From Micromonospora solifontis (GTDB taxonomy: Bacteria; Actinomycetota; Actinomycetes; Mycobacteriales; Micromonosporaceae), in the NCBI RefSeq assembly GCF_003725545.1, contig NZ_RJLN01000033.1:1-59916 (forward strand): DNA of 59,916 nucleotides, in the 5' to 3' direction. A program made the translations under genes and the position numbers. This document shows, one piece after another, positions 8,332 to 18,184 of this stretch. Position 1 is the first letter of the stretch; the number at the start of each line of letters is the position of its first letter. The notes under the pieces were generated by a model. That model was given only the letters and a program-made list of their open reading frames with translations. It ran no database searches and was not told the origin of the DNA.

Positions 8332-10773
8332 CTATTGAACCGTCACCCTCTGCTTGTTGTAGTTCGAGCCATCGCCGTCCGGCTTGTAGTTGCTCTCCAC
8401 GTTGCCGGCGATGTCCACCGAGAACCAGTTCACGGTCGTGTCGCTGTTCACCGTGATGCTCTGCACTCCCTCCCGCATCCCCGCCAGCGCCAACTTCGGC
8501 GAGTCATACGTCGGCCGGCTCCCATCAACCGTGTAGTACACGTTCGCCGGCTCACTCGTGCTGAACGTGAACGACGTCGCCCCCGCCTCCTGCTTGACGA
8601 CCTTCAGGCTGCTCCGAGGCTGGCTCTTGTCCGTCGCGTACGCCCGGGCCACCTCGAGGATGCCGATGTTGCCGTTGGCGAACTCCATCGCCTCCTCGTG
8701 CCCTTCGGCGAACGGCGGCTGGAACCCGACGGCGCTGAACCGCCCGGTCGTCGGGTTGTAGATGTCGGCGCCGACTTCGAAGTCCCAGCCGATGATGCCC
8801 CGGTTGTACCAGTGCTCGTCGGCGCTGTTGCCGGCCGCCGAGTAGAGCACGTCGGTCACCGGCCCGGTACGGCCCGGCCAGATCGCCGTGCCCCGGTATT
8901 CCTGGACGCGGGAGAGGATGTAGTCCGACGAGGTCCAGAAGTACGCCTCGGTGCCCTGGTCCACCCGCGGCAGCACCTCCCGCCCGTCGGCCTTGTACGC
9001 CCCGGGCGGCCACATGAAGTATCCGCCGTAGGAGTGGGTGTTCATCGACAGCTTGATGTTCGGGTAGTGGTCGACCAGCCAAACCTCGTTGCGTGCCTCC
9101 GGCTCGGACAGCTCCGCCGGGCCGGCGTACACGTCGCTGGTGCAGCTCGTCGCCGTCGCGCCGACGTAGCCGTCGAAGACGGATCCGACGGAGAAGTTCC
9201 GGTTGACGTCCACGCCCCAGGAGTTGCGGCGGCCCGGGTCGGCGTTGGACGCCGGGCAGTGGTTGGTCATGTTCCGCCGCTGCATGTTGTAGTCGTACAT
9301 GCTGTAGTGCGCGCCGTCCGGGTTGACGACGGGCAGGATGAAGATGTCCAGGTCGTTGACGAGTTTGCGGGTGTTGGGGTCCTGCGCGTAGTTGCGCAGC
9401 AGCCGCTCGGCGGACTCCACGCAGACCAGCGGGGTGACCCATTCCCGGGCGTGTTCCTGGCAGTAGAGGAAGACGCCGACCTTCGAGCCGTCGCGGTGCT
9501 TGCCGATCCGCAGCACCTTCATCTGGAAGGGTTCGCGGGACACGCTGGCCGGTGCCTTCAGGTTGTCGGTCAGCGGGGTCACCGGGGCCGCGGCCACCGT
9601 GCCGGTGCCGGCGTTGCCCCGGTACGTGCTGGCGGTGAGCAGCCGGGCCGCGTCGGTGTTGCCGTTGATCGCGGCGACGACCTGCGCGGCGGTGCTGGTG
9701 ATGGCGCCGGAGCCGTCGGTGGCCAGGCTGACCGTGACGGCCGTGCCGGAGACGCTGACCGTCAGCGGGGCGTTGGCCGTGCCCGGGTTGACCAGCGACA
9801 TGGTGAGGTCGTTGCCGCCGTCGGAGCCGTACGCCGTGGAGGTGACGTAGAGGGTGCTGGGCACGGCGGTGCCGAACTGGGCCTGCGCCTTGCGCCGGTA
9901 GCCGTTGGTCTTGTACGGCAGGTCGATCAGCTCGGTCAGGGTGGGGAACTCGGCGGCCAGGCTGGTGAACCGGGCGGTGACCTCGGTCGGGTCCATGTAG
10001 TGGTCGACGAAGTCGGACACGTACGGGTGTTTGCCGGGGGCCTTGCGCGGGCTGCCCAGCCACTTGGCGACGTCGACGGTGACCGTGCCGCCCTGGTTGC
10101 TGGTGATGGTGACCTTGGCGGGGGCGGCGGTGATGGGGACGGGGTTGCTGAACCGGTGGTACATGTACTGGCCGGCGTCGGTGAACCGGGACAGGGTGGC
10201 GGTGCCGCCGGAGCCCATCGCGGTGCCGGGCCCGCTGTCCCAGCTGGCCGTGAGCACCGTCGTGGCGTCGGTGCCGGCGCTGGATTTCACCTCGATGTTG
10301 AGGAAGAGCTGGTTGTCGAGGCTGGTGAACCATTCGGCCCGCAGCACGGTCAGGGTGTCGGTGCTGGCCGTGGCGGCGGTCGCGGCGCGGATGGCGGCGG
10401 CCCGCTCGGCCATGTTCTGTGCGTAGTCGCTCTGGTCGGAGACGGCGTCCTGCACGTCGAAGCCCTGGTCGCGTAGCGCCTGGCTCTCCTGCGGGCTGAG
10501 GATGGCGTGCACCTCGATGCCGTTGTCGACGGGTTTGACGTACTCGGCGAGGTCGACGCCGAGGTGGTGGAGGCGGTCGATGCCGGACTTGTCGGCGACG
10601 ACGATGCGCATCAGGCCGACGCCGTTCTGTGCGCCGGTCGACGACCGGTCGGGGGTTGTCGCGCTGTCGGTGGTCGGGTTGGCGAGGCCGGGGGCGCTGA
10701 CGGCGAGCGCCAGGGGTAGGGCGAGCAGGGCGAGGAATCGGCGCGGTCGGTTGGATCTTGGCGTACTCCTCAT
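8332..10773 (-). CDS. Secreted M14 zinc carboxypeptidase
   Basis: An 813-residue precursor. The signal peptide is clear: basic start, hydrophobic FLALLALPLALAVS, cleavage likely near residue 31. The M14 catalytic region has zinc ligands H441 and E444 (QEHAREW) and H580 (MNTHSYGG), with catalytic E666 in GWDFEVG. About 100 residues (roughly 305-405), rich in Thr/Val/Gly and predicted beta, interrupt the region before the HARE motif. The last 100 residues (SFTFSTSEPANVYYTVDG...) resemble a chitobiase/bacterial Ig-type domain. It should act outside the cell on peptides. The start is supported by AAGGA on the minus strand just upstream. It is convergent with the helicase operon. Confidence 0.9.
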   Translation of the reverse strand: MRSTPRSNRPRRFLALLALPLALAVSAPGLANPTTDSATTPDRSSTGAQNGVGLMRIVVADKSGIDRLHHLGVDLAEYVKPVDNGIEVHAILSPQESQALRDQGFDVQDAVSDQSDYAQNMAERAAAIRAATAATASTDTLTVLRAEWFTSLDNQLFLNIEVKSSAGTDATTVLTASWDSGPGTAMGSGGTATLSRFTDAGQYMYHRFSNPVPITAAPAKVTITSNQGGTVTVDVAKWLGSPRKAPGKHPYVSDFVDHYMDPTEVTARFTSLAAEFPTLTELIDLPYKTNGYRRKAQAQFGTAVPSTLYVTSTAYGSDGGNDLTMSLVNPGTANAPLTVSVSGTAVTVSLATDGSGAITSTAAQVVAAINGNTDAARLLTASTYRGNAGTGTVAAAPVTPLTDNLKAPASVSREPFQMKVLRIGKHRDGSKVGVFLYCQEHAREWVTPLVCVESAERLLRNYAQDPNTRKLVNDLDIFILPVVNPDGAHYSMYDYNMQRRNMTNHCPASNADPGRRNSWGVDVNRNFSVGSVFDGYVGATATSCTSDVYAGPAELSEPEARNEVWLVDHYPNIKLSMNTHSYGGYFMWPPGAYKADGREVLPRVDQGTEAYFWTSSDYILSRVQEYRGTAIWPGRTGPVTDVLYSAAGNSADEHWYNRGIIGWDFEVGADIYNPTTGRFSAVGFQPPFAEGHEEAMEFANGNIGILEVARAYATDKSQPRSSLKVVKQEAGATSFTFSTSEPANVYYTVDGSRPTYDSPKLALAGMREGVQSITVNSDTTVNWFSVDIAGNVESNYKPDGDGSNYNKQRVTVQ

Positions 10774-10910
10774 GAGAGTCCTTCCGGCGAGGCGATCCAG
10801 AAGGCCGCGCGGTCGAGGTTGCCTGGTGGGCCACCTCGACCAGCGCAGCTATCCAAAGCGTGATCGCCGTCTCACCATCCGTCAAGATCGATGGTGGGAA
10901 GTTCCCCGCT

Positions 10911-13064
10911 TTACTCCCCCGGTACGCCCACCGGCTCCGGCGGCACCTCCCGCCCGTTGACTCGCCGCTCATCCCCGTGCCCCGGCCACCAGGCCGTGTG
11001 CCCGATCAGCGCGGTCAACGCCGGCACGAAGAACATCGACATCACGAACGCCGACAGCACGATGCCGATCGCCACCGCGAAGCCCATCTGCTGCAGGAAC
11101 GAGATCGGCGCGAGCATCAGCACCCCGAACGTCCCGGCCAGGATCAGCCCGGCCGCCGCGACCGTCGGCCCGGCGTGCTCCACGCCGATGGCGGCGGCCT
11201 GGTGCGGCTCGTTGCCCTCCCGTGCCTCCTCGCGGAGTCGGGCGATCATCAGGATGTTGTAGTCGGTGCCGATCGCCACCACGAACAAATAGAGGATGAT
11301 CGGCAGCTGGAAGGTGACGCCGGGTTTGCCCTGCAAGCCTTGGAACAGGTAGACGGTGGCGCCCAGGGTGGCGGCGAAGTTGAGCAGCACCGCGATGACC
11401 AGGTAGATCGGCGCGACGAGGCTGCGCAGCAGCAGCGCGAGGATGAGCGCGATCAGGCCGGCCGCCACCGGCAGGATGACCGACAGGTCGCGGTTGTTGG
11501 CCGAGTTGATGTCGGCGAAGATCGCGGTGGGTCCGCCGACCAGGGCGCGGGTGCCCGGTGGGGCGGCCCGGTGCAGGTTGTCGCGCAGGTCCTCGCGGAC
11601 CAGGGTGATGGCCTCGTTGGAGACCGGGTTCTCGTTCAGCAGCAGGTTGACCCGGGCCACGCTGGGGTCGGTGCCGCGCTCCGGCGGCTGGGTCCGGCCG
11701 ACGCCCGGGGCCTTGGCCGCGGCGGCGGCGAAGTCGGTGATCTGCTGCTCGGTGAGCGGCGTCCCGTTGCCGGTGGTCAGGTAGACCTCGGTGGGGGCGA
11801 GCGCCCCGGCGGCGAAGCCGCGTTGCAGGTCCTTGGCGGCCTTGGCCGACTCGGTGTCCTGCGGGAAGCCGGCGCTGAAGTCGTAGTCGGCCTGGTACCC
11901 GAGCACGCCGGCGGCGAGCGCGACGAGCAGGGCGCCGGATGCGGCGGCGACGAGCGCGGGGCGGCGGCCGATGGCGGTGCCGAGGCGGTGGGACATGGTC
12001 GCCTTGGGGGCGCGCTGCCAGGCCTTGGACGGCCAGAAGACGTACCGGCCGAGCAGTGAGACCACCGCCGGGATGAGGGTGAGCGACGTGACCAGCATGA
12101 CCCCGACGGCGATGGCGAGCGCCGGGCCCAGCGAGCCGAAGAAGCCGAGGGACGCCAGCAGCAGCACCAGGAACGCGACGATGACGGCGCCGGCGGCGGA
12201 GGTGATGACCTCGCCGACCCGCTGCACGGAGACGATCATGGCGGTGCGCTTGTCGTCGCCGGCGCGCAGCCGTTCCCGGTAGCGGAAGAGCAGGAACAGG
12301 ATGTAGTCGGTGCCGATGCCGAACAGCACGATCAGCAGGATCGTCTGCAGGTCCTGGCTGACATTCAGGTCGAAGGCCTTGCCGGCGGCGGCGACGAGGC
12401 CGGTGGTGACGGTCATGACCAGGCTGATCGTCACGACGGGCAGCAGCGCGGCGATCGGGCTGCGGAAGATGATCAGGATCAGTCCGATGATCAGGATGAT
12501 GGTGGCGACGCCGACCACGGAGAAGGCCTTGTTGAAGGTGTCCTCGTTGTCGACGAAGCTGGCCACGTCGCCGGCCACCCCGGCGGTCAGGCCGCTGCCA
12601 GCGAGCTGCGGGCCGATGCCCGACCGCAGATCACGTACGGCATCCAGCAGCGCCGGGTCGTCCGGGGTCGGCGCGTCGAGGCCGACGGTGACCACCTGCA
12701 CCGACTTATCCGGCGCGACGGCCGGCGGGCCGGTCAGGTAGCCGGAGGTGTGCGGGATGTTTTTCGCCTTGAGCGCCTGGGCGAGCTGGCCGACCTTCGC
12801 CTCGTCGGCCGGGGTGAGCGGCTGCCCGTCGGCGCGTTTGACCACGATGGTGGCCGTCGCGGTGGCCTGCTGCGGGAACGCCTTCTTGCCCAGCTCGGTG
12901 GCCTGCACCGATTCGTAGGAGCGGGGCAGGAAGCTCTCCTGGTCGGCGGAGGTGATGTCGCTCAGCGACGGTGTGGTGAGGACGATGGCGGCGGCGGCGA
13001 GCAGCCAGCCGGCGATCACCCACCACGCTCTGCGTACGACGAATCTGCCCAGCCGCTCGAACAT
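10911..13064 (-). CDS. MMPL/RND-family membrane transporter
   Basis: A 717-residue integral membrane protein with two repeats of one helix, a large extracytoplasmic loop and a cluster of five to six helices, the RND/MMPL plan. The first helix (WWVIAGWLLAAAAIVL) is followed by SYESVQATELGKKAF in the first periplasmic loop. FGIGTDYILFLLFRYRE and AIGTDYNILMIARLREE are the paired GTDY signatures of the two proton-relay helices. It probably exports a lipid or hydrophobic metabolite using proton-motive force. Next upstream on the strand is a small membrane protein about 100 bases away, possibly co-transcribed. The 137 bases between this gene and the M14 gene show nothing definite. Confidence 0.88.
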   Translation of the reverse strand: MFERLGRFVVRRAWWVIAGWLLAAAAIVLTTPSLSDITSADQESFLPRSYESVQATELGKKAFPQQATATATIVVKRADGQPLTPADEAKVGQLAQALKAKNIPHTSGYLTGPPAVAPDKSVQVVTVGLDAPTPDDPALLDAVRDLRSGIGPQLAGSGLTAGVAGDVASFVDNEDTFNKAFSVVGVATIILIIGLILIIFRSPIAALLPVVTISLVMTVTTGLVAAAGKAFDLNVSQDLQTILLIVLFGIGTDYILFLLFRYRERLRAGDDKRTAMIVSVQRVGEVITSAAGAVIVAFLVLLLASLGFFGSLGPALAIAVGVMLVTSLTLIPAVVSLLGRYVFWPSKAWQRAPKATMSHRLGTAIGRRPALVAAASGALLVALAAGVLGYQADYDFSAGFPQDTESAKAAKDLQRGFAAGALAPTEVYLTTGNGTPLTEQQITDFAAAAAKAPGVGRTQPPERGTDPSVARVNLLLNENPVSNEAITLVREDLRDNLHRAAPPGTRALVGGPTAIFADINSANNRDLSVILPVAAGLIALILALLLRSLVAPIYLVIAVLLNFAATLGATVYLFQGLQGKPGVTFQLPIILYLFVVAIGTDYNILMIARLREEAREGNEPHQAAAIGVEHAGPTVAAAGLILAGTFGVLMLAPISFLQQMGFAVAIGIVLSAFVMSMFFVPALTALIGHTAWWPGHGDERRVNGREVPPEPVGVPGE

Positions 13065-13166
13065 CGTTTCCCCCGTCTGTCCGGCTCGCCCGACGTCCGG
13101 GGCGCGGAGCGCCCGATGAAGTCCACCCCGTCACCGTGGCGGCAGACGTCGCTACCGGCGGTAATG

Positions 13167-14129
13167 CTACCGGGGGTGGGCAATCCTTTTCGGACGCCCC
13201 TCGGTGTCGAGGCGGGCGGGCGTCCCATTCCGGTGGAACAGCGGGCGGTACAGGGCGGCGGTCAGCGTGACGAACACCAGCGCGAAGAGCCCGAACCCGG
13301 CCGCCAGGCCGGCCGACGCGTCGGGGTCGCCGTTGACGAGCATGACTGCGGCCATCGCCGCCACCGAGAGGGCGAGGCAGCTGTAGCCGGTGAGCAGCAC
13401 GTACGTCGCCCGCCGTGCCCAGCCGGCGTGCCGCAGCAGGCCGAGGCCGGTGGCGACCGCGGCCGGCACGACGACGCCGAGGTCCATCAGCTTGACCAGC
13501 CAGAACGGGGTGGGGCTGGAAACGTATTCGGTGAGCTGCGCCGGATCCTGCCAGGCGGTCAGCATCGACCGCAGGTGCAGCCCGAACAGCAGGAAGACCG
13601 CCACCGCCAGCAGCGCCACGGCGGCGGCCCGTTCCAGCCGGGGTGACGGCGCCGGCAGCTGGGCGGGTAGGGCACGCCAGCCGAGGACGAGCAGCGCCTC
13701 GGCGAGCAGGAAGACGCCGAGCAGCAGGGGAAAGAACCGTTCCACGTTGCCGGGCAGGCGCAGGTACTCCTGGCCGACGATGACCTGGGCGTACGTGTAG
13801 AGGGCGTACCCGCCGATGCCGGTGGCCAGCAGCGGCGCCGCCGGGTGGCGGCGCAGGGCGAGCACGGCGGCGGCCAGCGCCAGCGGCGCGACGGCCAGGA
13901 GGGCCGCGGTGTCGCTGCCGAGCAACTGGTTGAGGGTGGTGTCGGAGGTGCGGTAGCGCATCAGGTCCAGGGCGAGCGGCCCGAGCAGCGAGGTCGCCGC
14001 GATGGCGGCGGCGGTCGCGGCCAGGACGGTGGCCAGCAGTCGCGGATGATCGTGCGCCGGCGGCCGGCCGGCCTCGGGATCGCCGGCGGCCAGGGAGCGG
14101 CGGGACCGGGTCGCGGTCTGCGTGGTCAT
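13167..14129 (-). CDS. Multi-pass membrane protein, unknown function
   Basis: The longer open frame reaches 14633, but the ATG at 14129 has a strong GGGGAGG just upstream, giving 320 residues. There are about eight hydrophobic segments, for example LLATVLAATAAAIAATSLL near the N-terminus and GLFALVFVTLTAALYRPLF near the C-terminus. No family could be named with confidence. It lies upstream of the MMPL gene on the same strand and may be in the same transcript. Confidence 0.75.
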   Translation of the reverse strand: MTTQTATRSRRSLAAGDPEAGRPPAHDHPRLLATVLAATAAAIAATSLLGPLALDLMRYRTSDTTLNQLLGSDTAALLAVAPLALAAAVLALRRHPAAPLLATGIGGYALYTYAQVIVGQEYLRLPGNVERFFPLLLGVFLLAEALLVLGWRALPAQLPAPSPRLERAAAVALLAVAVFLLFGLHLRSMLTAWQDPAQLTEYVSSPTPFWLVKLMDLGVVVPAAVATGLGLLRHAGWARRATYVLLTGYSCLALSVAAMAAVMLVNGDPDASAGLAAGFGLFALVFVTLTAALYRPLFHRNGTPARLDTEGRPKRIAHPR

Positions 14130-14334
14130 GGCGCCTCCCCAGGTCGGCTGGGCGGACCGGTTCGCTCGGTTCCAGCGTGCGCCGGCGGCTGCCGCCCTGG
14201 TCAGGGGAGGACCGCACCCGCCGCCGGGACCTTGGTCCCGTGCCGGTGACAGGTCGCCGAACCGGCGACGTGGGGCTGCGCCGGTTCCTACGCTGGCCGG
14301 TGCAGGCACGTCGGGGCATCTGTCGGGAGGCATC

Positions 14335-14688
14335 GTGGCGAACGCGGTCTGGGACGCGCTGGATGGCGTCAGCGAGGTCGAGATCACCGTGACCGGGCGC
14401 AAGACCGGGCGGCAGATCTCGCACCCGGTGTGGTTCGTGCTGGACGAGGACAGCGTGTTCCTGATGCCGGTGACCGGCTCGGACAGCCAGTGGTACAAGA
14501 ACGTCCGGCAGACCCCGATGATCGAGGTGTCGGCGAACGGCACGGCGTTGAGTTCGAGCGCCACGCCGATCACCGACGCGGATCGGGTCGACCACGTGGT
14601 GGGGCTGTTCAAGGCCAAGTACGGCACCGACAAGGTGGAGAACTTGTACCCGAAGCACGACGTCGCGGTCCAGGTCCCGCTGGGGTAG
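14335..14688 (+). CDS. Deazaflavin-dependent nitroreductase / PPOX-fold protein
   Basis: The GTG at 14335 follows GGGAGG at 4-nt spacing, giving 117 residues. EITVTGRKTGRQISHPVWF, then WYKNVRQTPMIEV, is typical of the small split-barrel family that binds F420 or flavin (nitroreductase/quinone reductase family in actinobacteria). It probably reduces quinone-like or nitro compounds in the cytoplasm. It stands alone between two minus-strand genes. The F420 assignment is a family inference, since the cofactor cannot be read from the sequence. Confidence 0.75.
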   Translation: MANAVWDALDGVSEVEITVTGRKTGRQISHPVWFVLDEDSVFLMPVTGSDSQWYKNVRQTPMIEVSANGTALSSSATPITDADRVDHVVGLFKAKYGTDKVENLYPKHDVAVQVPLG

Positions 14689-14716
14689 GGAGGGCCGGGC
14701 CACCGCCGGCCCTCCC
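14688..14716. terminator. Hairpin terminator between convergent genes
   Basis: GGGAGGGCCGG (14688-14698) pairs perfectly with CCGGCCCTCCC (14706-14716) around a 7-nt loop. It directly follows the stop of the plus-strand gene and precedes the end of the ABC permease gene, so it probably serves both. Confidence 0.65.
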
Positions 14717-14724
14717 CCGCCGGC

Positions 14725-16977
14725 TCACTCGTTGCGGGCCGTCTCCGGGCCGGTGATCCGGCGCAGCAGCGGCAGCGTCGAGGCGACGATGCCCAGCGAC
14801 ACCGCCAGTCCGCCGGCGACCATCAGGTAGAACGACGCGGCCGGCGGCAGCAGCGTGTAGTGCAGCTGCGACCGCAGGAACAGGTGCGCGCCCAGGAACC
14901 CCATCCCGGTGGCAACCACGGCGACGAGCAGCAGCGGTACGACGGTCTCCAGCGCGACGACCCGGCGCAGGGTGCGCAGTTGCACGCCGGTGAGCCGCAG
15001 CATGCTGAACGGGCGTTTGCGGTCGCTGAGCCCGCCGGCCACGCTCACCGCCAGGCTGCAGCCGGCGATCGGCAGGCTGGCCAGCATAACCACGTTGGCC
15101 AGTTGCTGGAACTGCCGCAGCAGCCGCGCGGAGTCCGCCTCCCACTCGGCGGTGCTGCTGGGGAACCGTTGCGCCGGGAACGCGTTGATCAGCATGGTGC
15201 GGGCCTGTTCGAAGGCGGCGCGGCTGGTGGTGTTGACCACCACCGAGCGGATCGGCTGCCGGTCGACCTGGGCCGGGGGGAGGTCGGCGGCGGGCCAGAC
15301 GTAGTTGTCGTTGGTCAGGTCCCAGGCGCGCTCGCCGATGAGGTCGTCGGCCACGGACACGACCTGCGCCCCGGCCGGGCAGCTGCCGTACGCGGCCAGG
15401 CGGTCCAGCTCGGCGCAGGTGATGACGCCGGGCCACCACGCCCGGTAGGCGGCGTCGCCGGCCGGGGTTCCCCGAATCTCGATCGGGGGTGGGGTGTCGA
15501 CCGGGTTGGCGTGGACCAGGGTCACGCTGCGTACCCCGGGGATCGTGGCGAGCCCGGCCGGGATCTGGTCGGCGGCCGGCGCGGGGCCGTCCTCGGGCGG
15601 GAACCACATCGACAGGGAGGTGGCGGCCACCGAGTCGGTGCGCGGCTCGCCGCGGTTGGCGACGTAGGTGGTGATGACGCCGGTGGCGACGCTGGTGATG
15701 AAGAGCGCCACGATCAGGCCGCTCACCGACCGGAACGCCGCCTTGGGGTTGTCGGCGAGGCGCCGCCCGGCGATGAGGGTGGCGGGCCGGCTGGCCCGCC
15801 CGGCCAGCAGGCGGGCGCCGAGCATGGTCAGCCACGGCCCGGCCAGCAGCAGCCCGGTCAGGATCAGGACAAACCCCGAGAGGTACGCGGTGAGCTGCCC
15901 GTTGGTGGTGGGGGGACGCCGCCCGACGAAGTACGCCAGCTCGGCGACCCCGGCGACCAGGGGGATGAGCCGCCAGGCGCGCGGCGGTTTCGGGGTGACC
16001 CGACGGGCCACGCCCAGCGGGGAGATCTGCACCCGGCGCAGCGCCAGCCAGGATGCCACGACGGCGCCGAGCGGGATGCCGGCCGCGACGGCCAGGACGT
16101 CGACGGCGGTGAGCGACAGGTCGGTGGTGAAGAACGGGTCGCCGGTGAACGGGATGCCGGCGACGGCGGGGCGGAACGCGAGGAACAGCCCGAACCCGAC
16201 GAGGGTGCCGGCCGCGGCCGCGAGGGTCGACTCGACCGCGGAGATGCGGGAGATCTGCCGTGGGGTGGCGCCGACCAGCCGCATCGCGGCGAACCGCTGT
16301 TCCCGGCGGGTGGCGGCGAGCCGGGTGGCGGTGCCGATGAAGATGAGCACCGGGAAGAGCAGCGCGACCGCGACGATGGACAGCACGAGGGTCATGCCGT
16401 CGTGCCGGATTCCGACGTAGCAGCCCCGGCTGCACTGGTCCGGTGCGGTGGTCATGATCTGGGTGACCTTCGTGGCCCCCAGCTGTTCCAGGTCGGCCGG
16501 GGTGCGGCCGATGACGATCAGCAGGGAGTCCGGCGACGGCAGCGCCACCCGCCCGATGGTGCCGACCTGATGTCCGGGGAAGCGGTCGGCGAGTTGCGCG
16601 GCCGGGGTGGTGCGCAGCAGCTCGCCGAGGGCGGGCGAGACGTAGTACTCGCCGGGGCCGGGCAGGCGCGGGATGCCGGGCGGGACGGGCGCGTCCGGGC
16701 CGGACGCCGCGACCTCGACCCGGCCGATCGACTCGCCGTGGTAGTAGTCCTCGCGGATCAGCCACCACATCGGATCGACCGACGGGTCCTTGGTCGCCGG
16801 GGCGACGGCGGTGTTGAGCCAGGCGTAGCGCTGGTTCTGCGCGTTGACCGCGTTCATGCCGGCGAGGGTGGTCAGGAGCATGCCGACGCCGAGGGCCACC
16901 GCGGCGGCGATGATGACGAGTCGGGTGGCGGCTTCCCGGCCGCCGGCCAGGGCCAGCCGCAGCGCGAACCGGATCAC
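14725..16977 (-). CDS. FtsX-like ABC transporter permease
   Basis: A 750-residue permease with two FtsX/MacB halves: helix 1 near residues 15-37, an extracytoplasmic domain, three helices, then helices, a second extracytoplasmic domain and a last helix trio ending VSLGIVASTLPLLRRI. RLAATRREQRFAAMRLVGATPRQ is split here as RLAATRREQ and MRLVGATPRQ, the usual FtsX cytoplasmic motif. The GTG start overlaps the ATPase stop by 4 nt (GTGA). With the ATPase and PadR genes it forms an operon. It probably exports an antibiotic, peptide or lipid, or acts as a resistance/stress sensor. Confidence 0.88.
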   Translation of the reverse strand: MIRFALRLALAGGREAATRLVIIAAAVALGVGMLLTTLAGMNAVNAQNQRYAWLNTAVAPATKDPSVDPMWWLIREDYYHGESIGRVEVAASGPDAPVPPGIPRLPGPGEYYVSPALGELLRTTPAAQLADRFPGHQVGTIGRVALPSPDSLLIVIGRTPADLEQLGATKVTQIMTTAPDQCSRGCYVGIRHDGMTLVLSIVAVALLFPVLIFIGTATRLAATRREQRFAAMRLVGATPRQISRISAVESTLAAAAGTLVGFGLFLAFRPAVAGIPFTGDPFFTTDLSLTAVDVLAVAAGIPLGAVVASWLALRRVQISPLGVARRVTPKPPRAWRLIPLVAGVAELAYFVGRRPPTTNGQLTAYLSGFVLILTGLLLAGPWLTMLGARLLAGRASRPATLIAGRRLADNPKAAFRSVSGLIVALFITSVATGVITTYVANRGEPRTDSVAATSLSMWFPPEDGPAPAADQIPAGLATIPGVRSVTLVHANPVDTPPPIEIRGTPAGDAAYRAWWPGVITCAELDRLAAYGSCPAGAQVVSVADDLIGERAWDLTNDNYVWPAADLPPAQVDRQPIRSVVVNTTSRAAFEQARTMLINAFPAQRFPSSTAEWEADSARLLRQFQQLANVVMLASLPIAGCSLAVSVAGGLSDRKRPFSMLRLTGVQLRTLRRVVALETVVPLLLVAVVATGMGFLGAHLFLRSQLHYTLLPPAASFYLMVAGGLAVSLGIVASTLPLLRRITGPETARNE

Positions 16978-17645
16978 GAGTGCACCAGCGCGTTCACCTT
17001 GCCGTCGCGCACGATGACCTGCCGGTCGGCGTACGCGGCGACCCGGGCCTCGTGGGTGACCAGCACGACGGTGGTGCCCTGCTCGCGGGCCGAGGCGACC
17101 AGCAGGTCCATGACCTGCTCGCCGGTCAGCGAGTCGAGCGCCCCGGTGGGTTCGTCGGCGAACAGCGCCCCGGGGCGGGCGACCAGGCCGCGGGCCAGCG
17201 CGACGCGCTGCGCCTGGCCGCCGGAGAGCTCGCCGGAGCGGCGGCCCTCCAACCCGCCCAGGCCGAGCCGCTCGAACCAGGGTCGGGCCTGGTTGAGCGC
17301 GGCGGCCCGCTTGACGCCGCCGAGCAGCAGCGGCAGGGCGACGTTCTCCTCGGCGGTCAACTCCGGCACCAGCTGCCCGAACTGGAACACGAACCCGAAC
17401 TGGTCGCGGCGCAGGATGCTGCGCTGCTGCTCGCTGAGGGTGTCGATCCGGTGGCCGTCGAAGTGGATCTCGCCGGCGTCGGGCACCAGGATGCCGGCCA
17501 GGCAGTGCAGCAGGGTGGACTTGCCGGAGCCGCTGGGGCCCATGATGGCGACGATCTCGCCGGGGGCCACCGAGATGCTGGCGCCGCGCAGCGCGGGGGT
17601 CTCGCCGAAGGACAACGCGACGTCGCGCGCCTCGATCGCCTTCAT
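16974..17645 (-). CDS. ABC transporter ATP-binding protein (MacB/LolD type)
   Basis: The ATG at 17645 lies within the ATGA overlap with the PadR gene. The 223 residues carry Walker A GPSGSGKST, Q-loop FQFGQ, signature LSGGQAQR, Walker B GALFADEPTGALDS and the H-loop VTHE. The GALDS ending is typical of the FtsX-partner subfamily. It powers the adjacent permease. Confidence 0.92.
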   Translation of the reverse strand: MKAIEARDVALSFGETPALRGASISVAPGEIVAIMGPSGSGKSTLLHCLAGILVPDAGEIHFDGHRIDTLSEQQRSILRRDQFGFVFQFGQLVPELTAEENVALPLLLGGVKRAAALNQARPWFERLGLGGLEGRRSGELSGGQAQRVALARGLVARPGALFADEPTGALDSLTGEQVMDLLVASAREQGTTVVLVTHEARVAAYADRQVIVRDGKVNALVHS

Positions 17646-18166
17646 CCCTTCACCACCGTGCGGAGGGCGTCGAGCCGGGCGGCGGTGGTGTCGATCCAGT
17701 GCAGGTCGGCCTCGAGGTGGAACAGGCCGTGGTCGGCCAGCATGACGTCGACCAGGTTGCCGCCGCGCTTGATGTCGGTGAGTTCCTTCATCCGGCGCAG
17801 GTGGGTGGCGCGCTGCGTGTCGAGGTATTCCTCGGCGGGGCGGTCGAGCATGAGCGCCAGCACGACCTTGGTGAACAGCACGGTCTGCAGGTTGGGCTCG
17901 GCCTGCACCGGCTCGGTCAGCCACGACTCGAACTCGGTCGCGCCCCGGTCGGTGATGACGTAGCGCTTGCGCTCGGGGCCGACGCCGGGCTCGATCTCGC
18001 CGACGACGATCTTGCCGTCCCGGACGAGCCGGCCGAGGGTCGCGTAGACCTGGCCGAACGGCAGGGACTTGCCGCGGCTGAAGAAGGTGTCGTAGTCGCG
18101 CTTCAGGTCGTAGCCGTGGCTGGGCTCGCGTTCGAGCAGGCCGAGCAGGGTCATGGGAACACTCAT
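17642..18166 (-). CDS. PadR-family transcriptional regulator
   Basis: Start ATG 18166 (MSVPMTLLGLLE) is preferred over a GTG 6 nt upstream. The winged helix (LLEREPSHGYDLKRDYD...PFGQVYATLGRLVRDG) and C-terminal helical dimerisation domain fit PadR. It heads an operon with the ABC exporter, overlapping it by 4 nt, and probably represses it until an exported compound binds. A repeat in the promoter region is a candidate operator. Confidence 0.9.
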   Translation of the reverse strand: MSVPMTLLGLLEREPSHGYDLKRDYDTFFSRGKSLPFGQVYATLGRLVRDGKIVVGEIEPGVGPERKRYVITDRGATEFESWLTEPVQAEPNLQTVLFTKVVLALMLDRPAEEYLDTQRATHLRRMKELTDIKRGGNLVDVMLADHGLFHLEADLHWIDTTAARLDALRTVVKG

Positions 18167-18184
18167 GGGCACACCATACCCTGA

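Noticed and set aside
8335..10476. 713-codon plus-strand open frame opposite the M14 peptidase gene
   Set aside because: It is Val/Arg/Gly-rich and antisense to a gene with clear motifs and signal peptide; such mirror frames are expected in high-GC DNA.
14860..17745. 961-codon plus-strand open frame opposite the ABC permease and ATPase genes
   Set aside because: Low-complexity Gly/Asp/Gln composition and perfectly antisense to recognisable genes.
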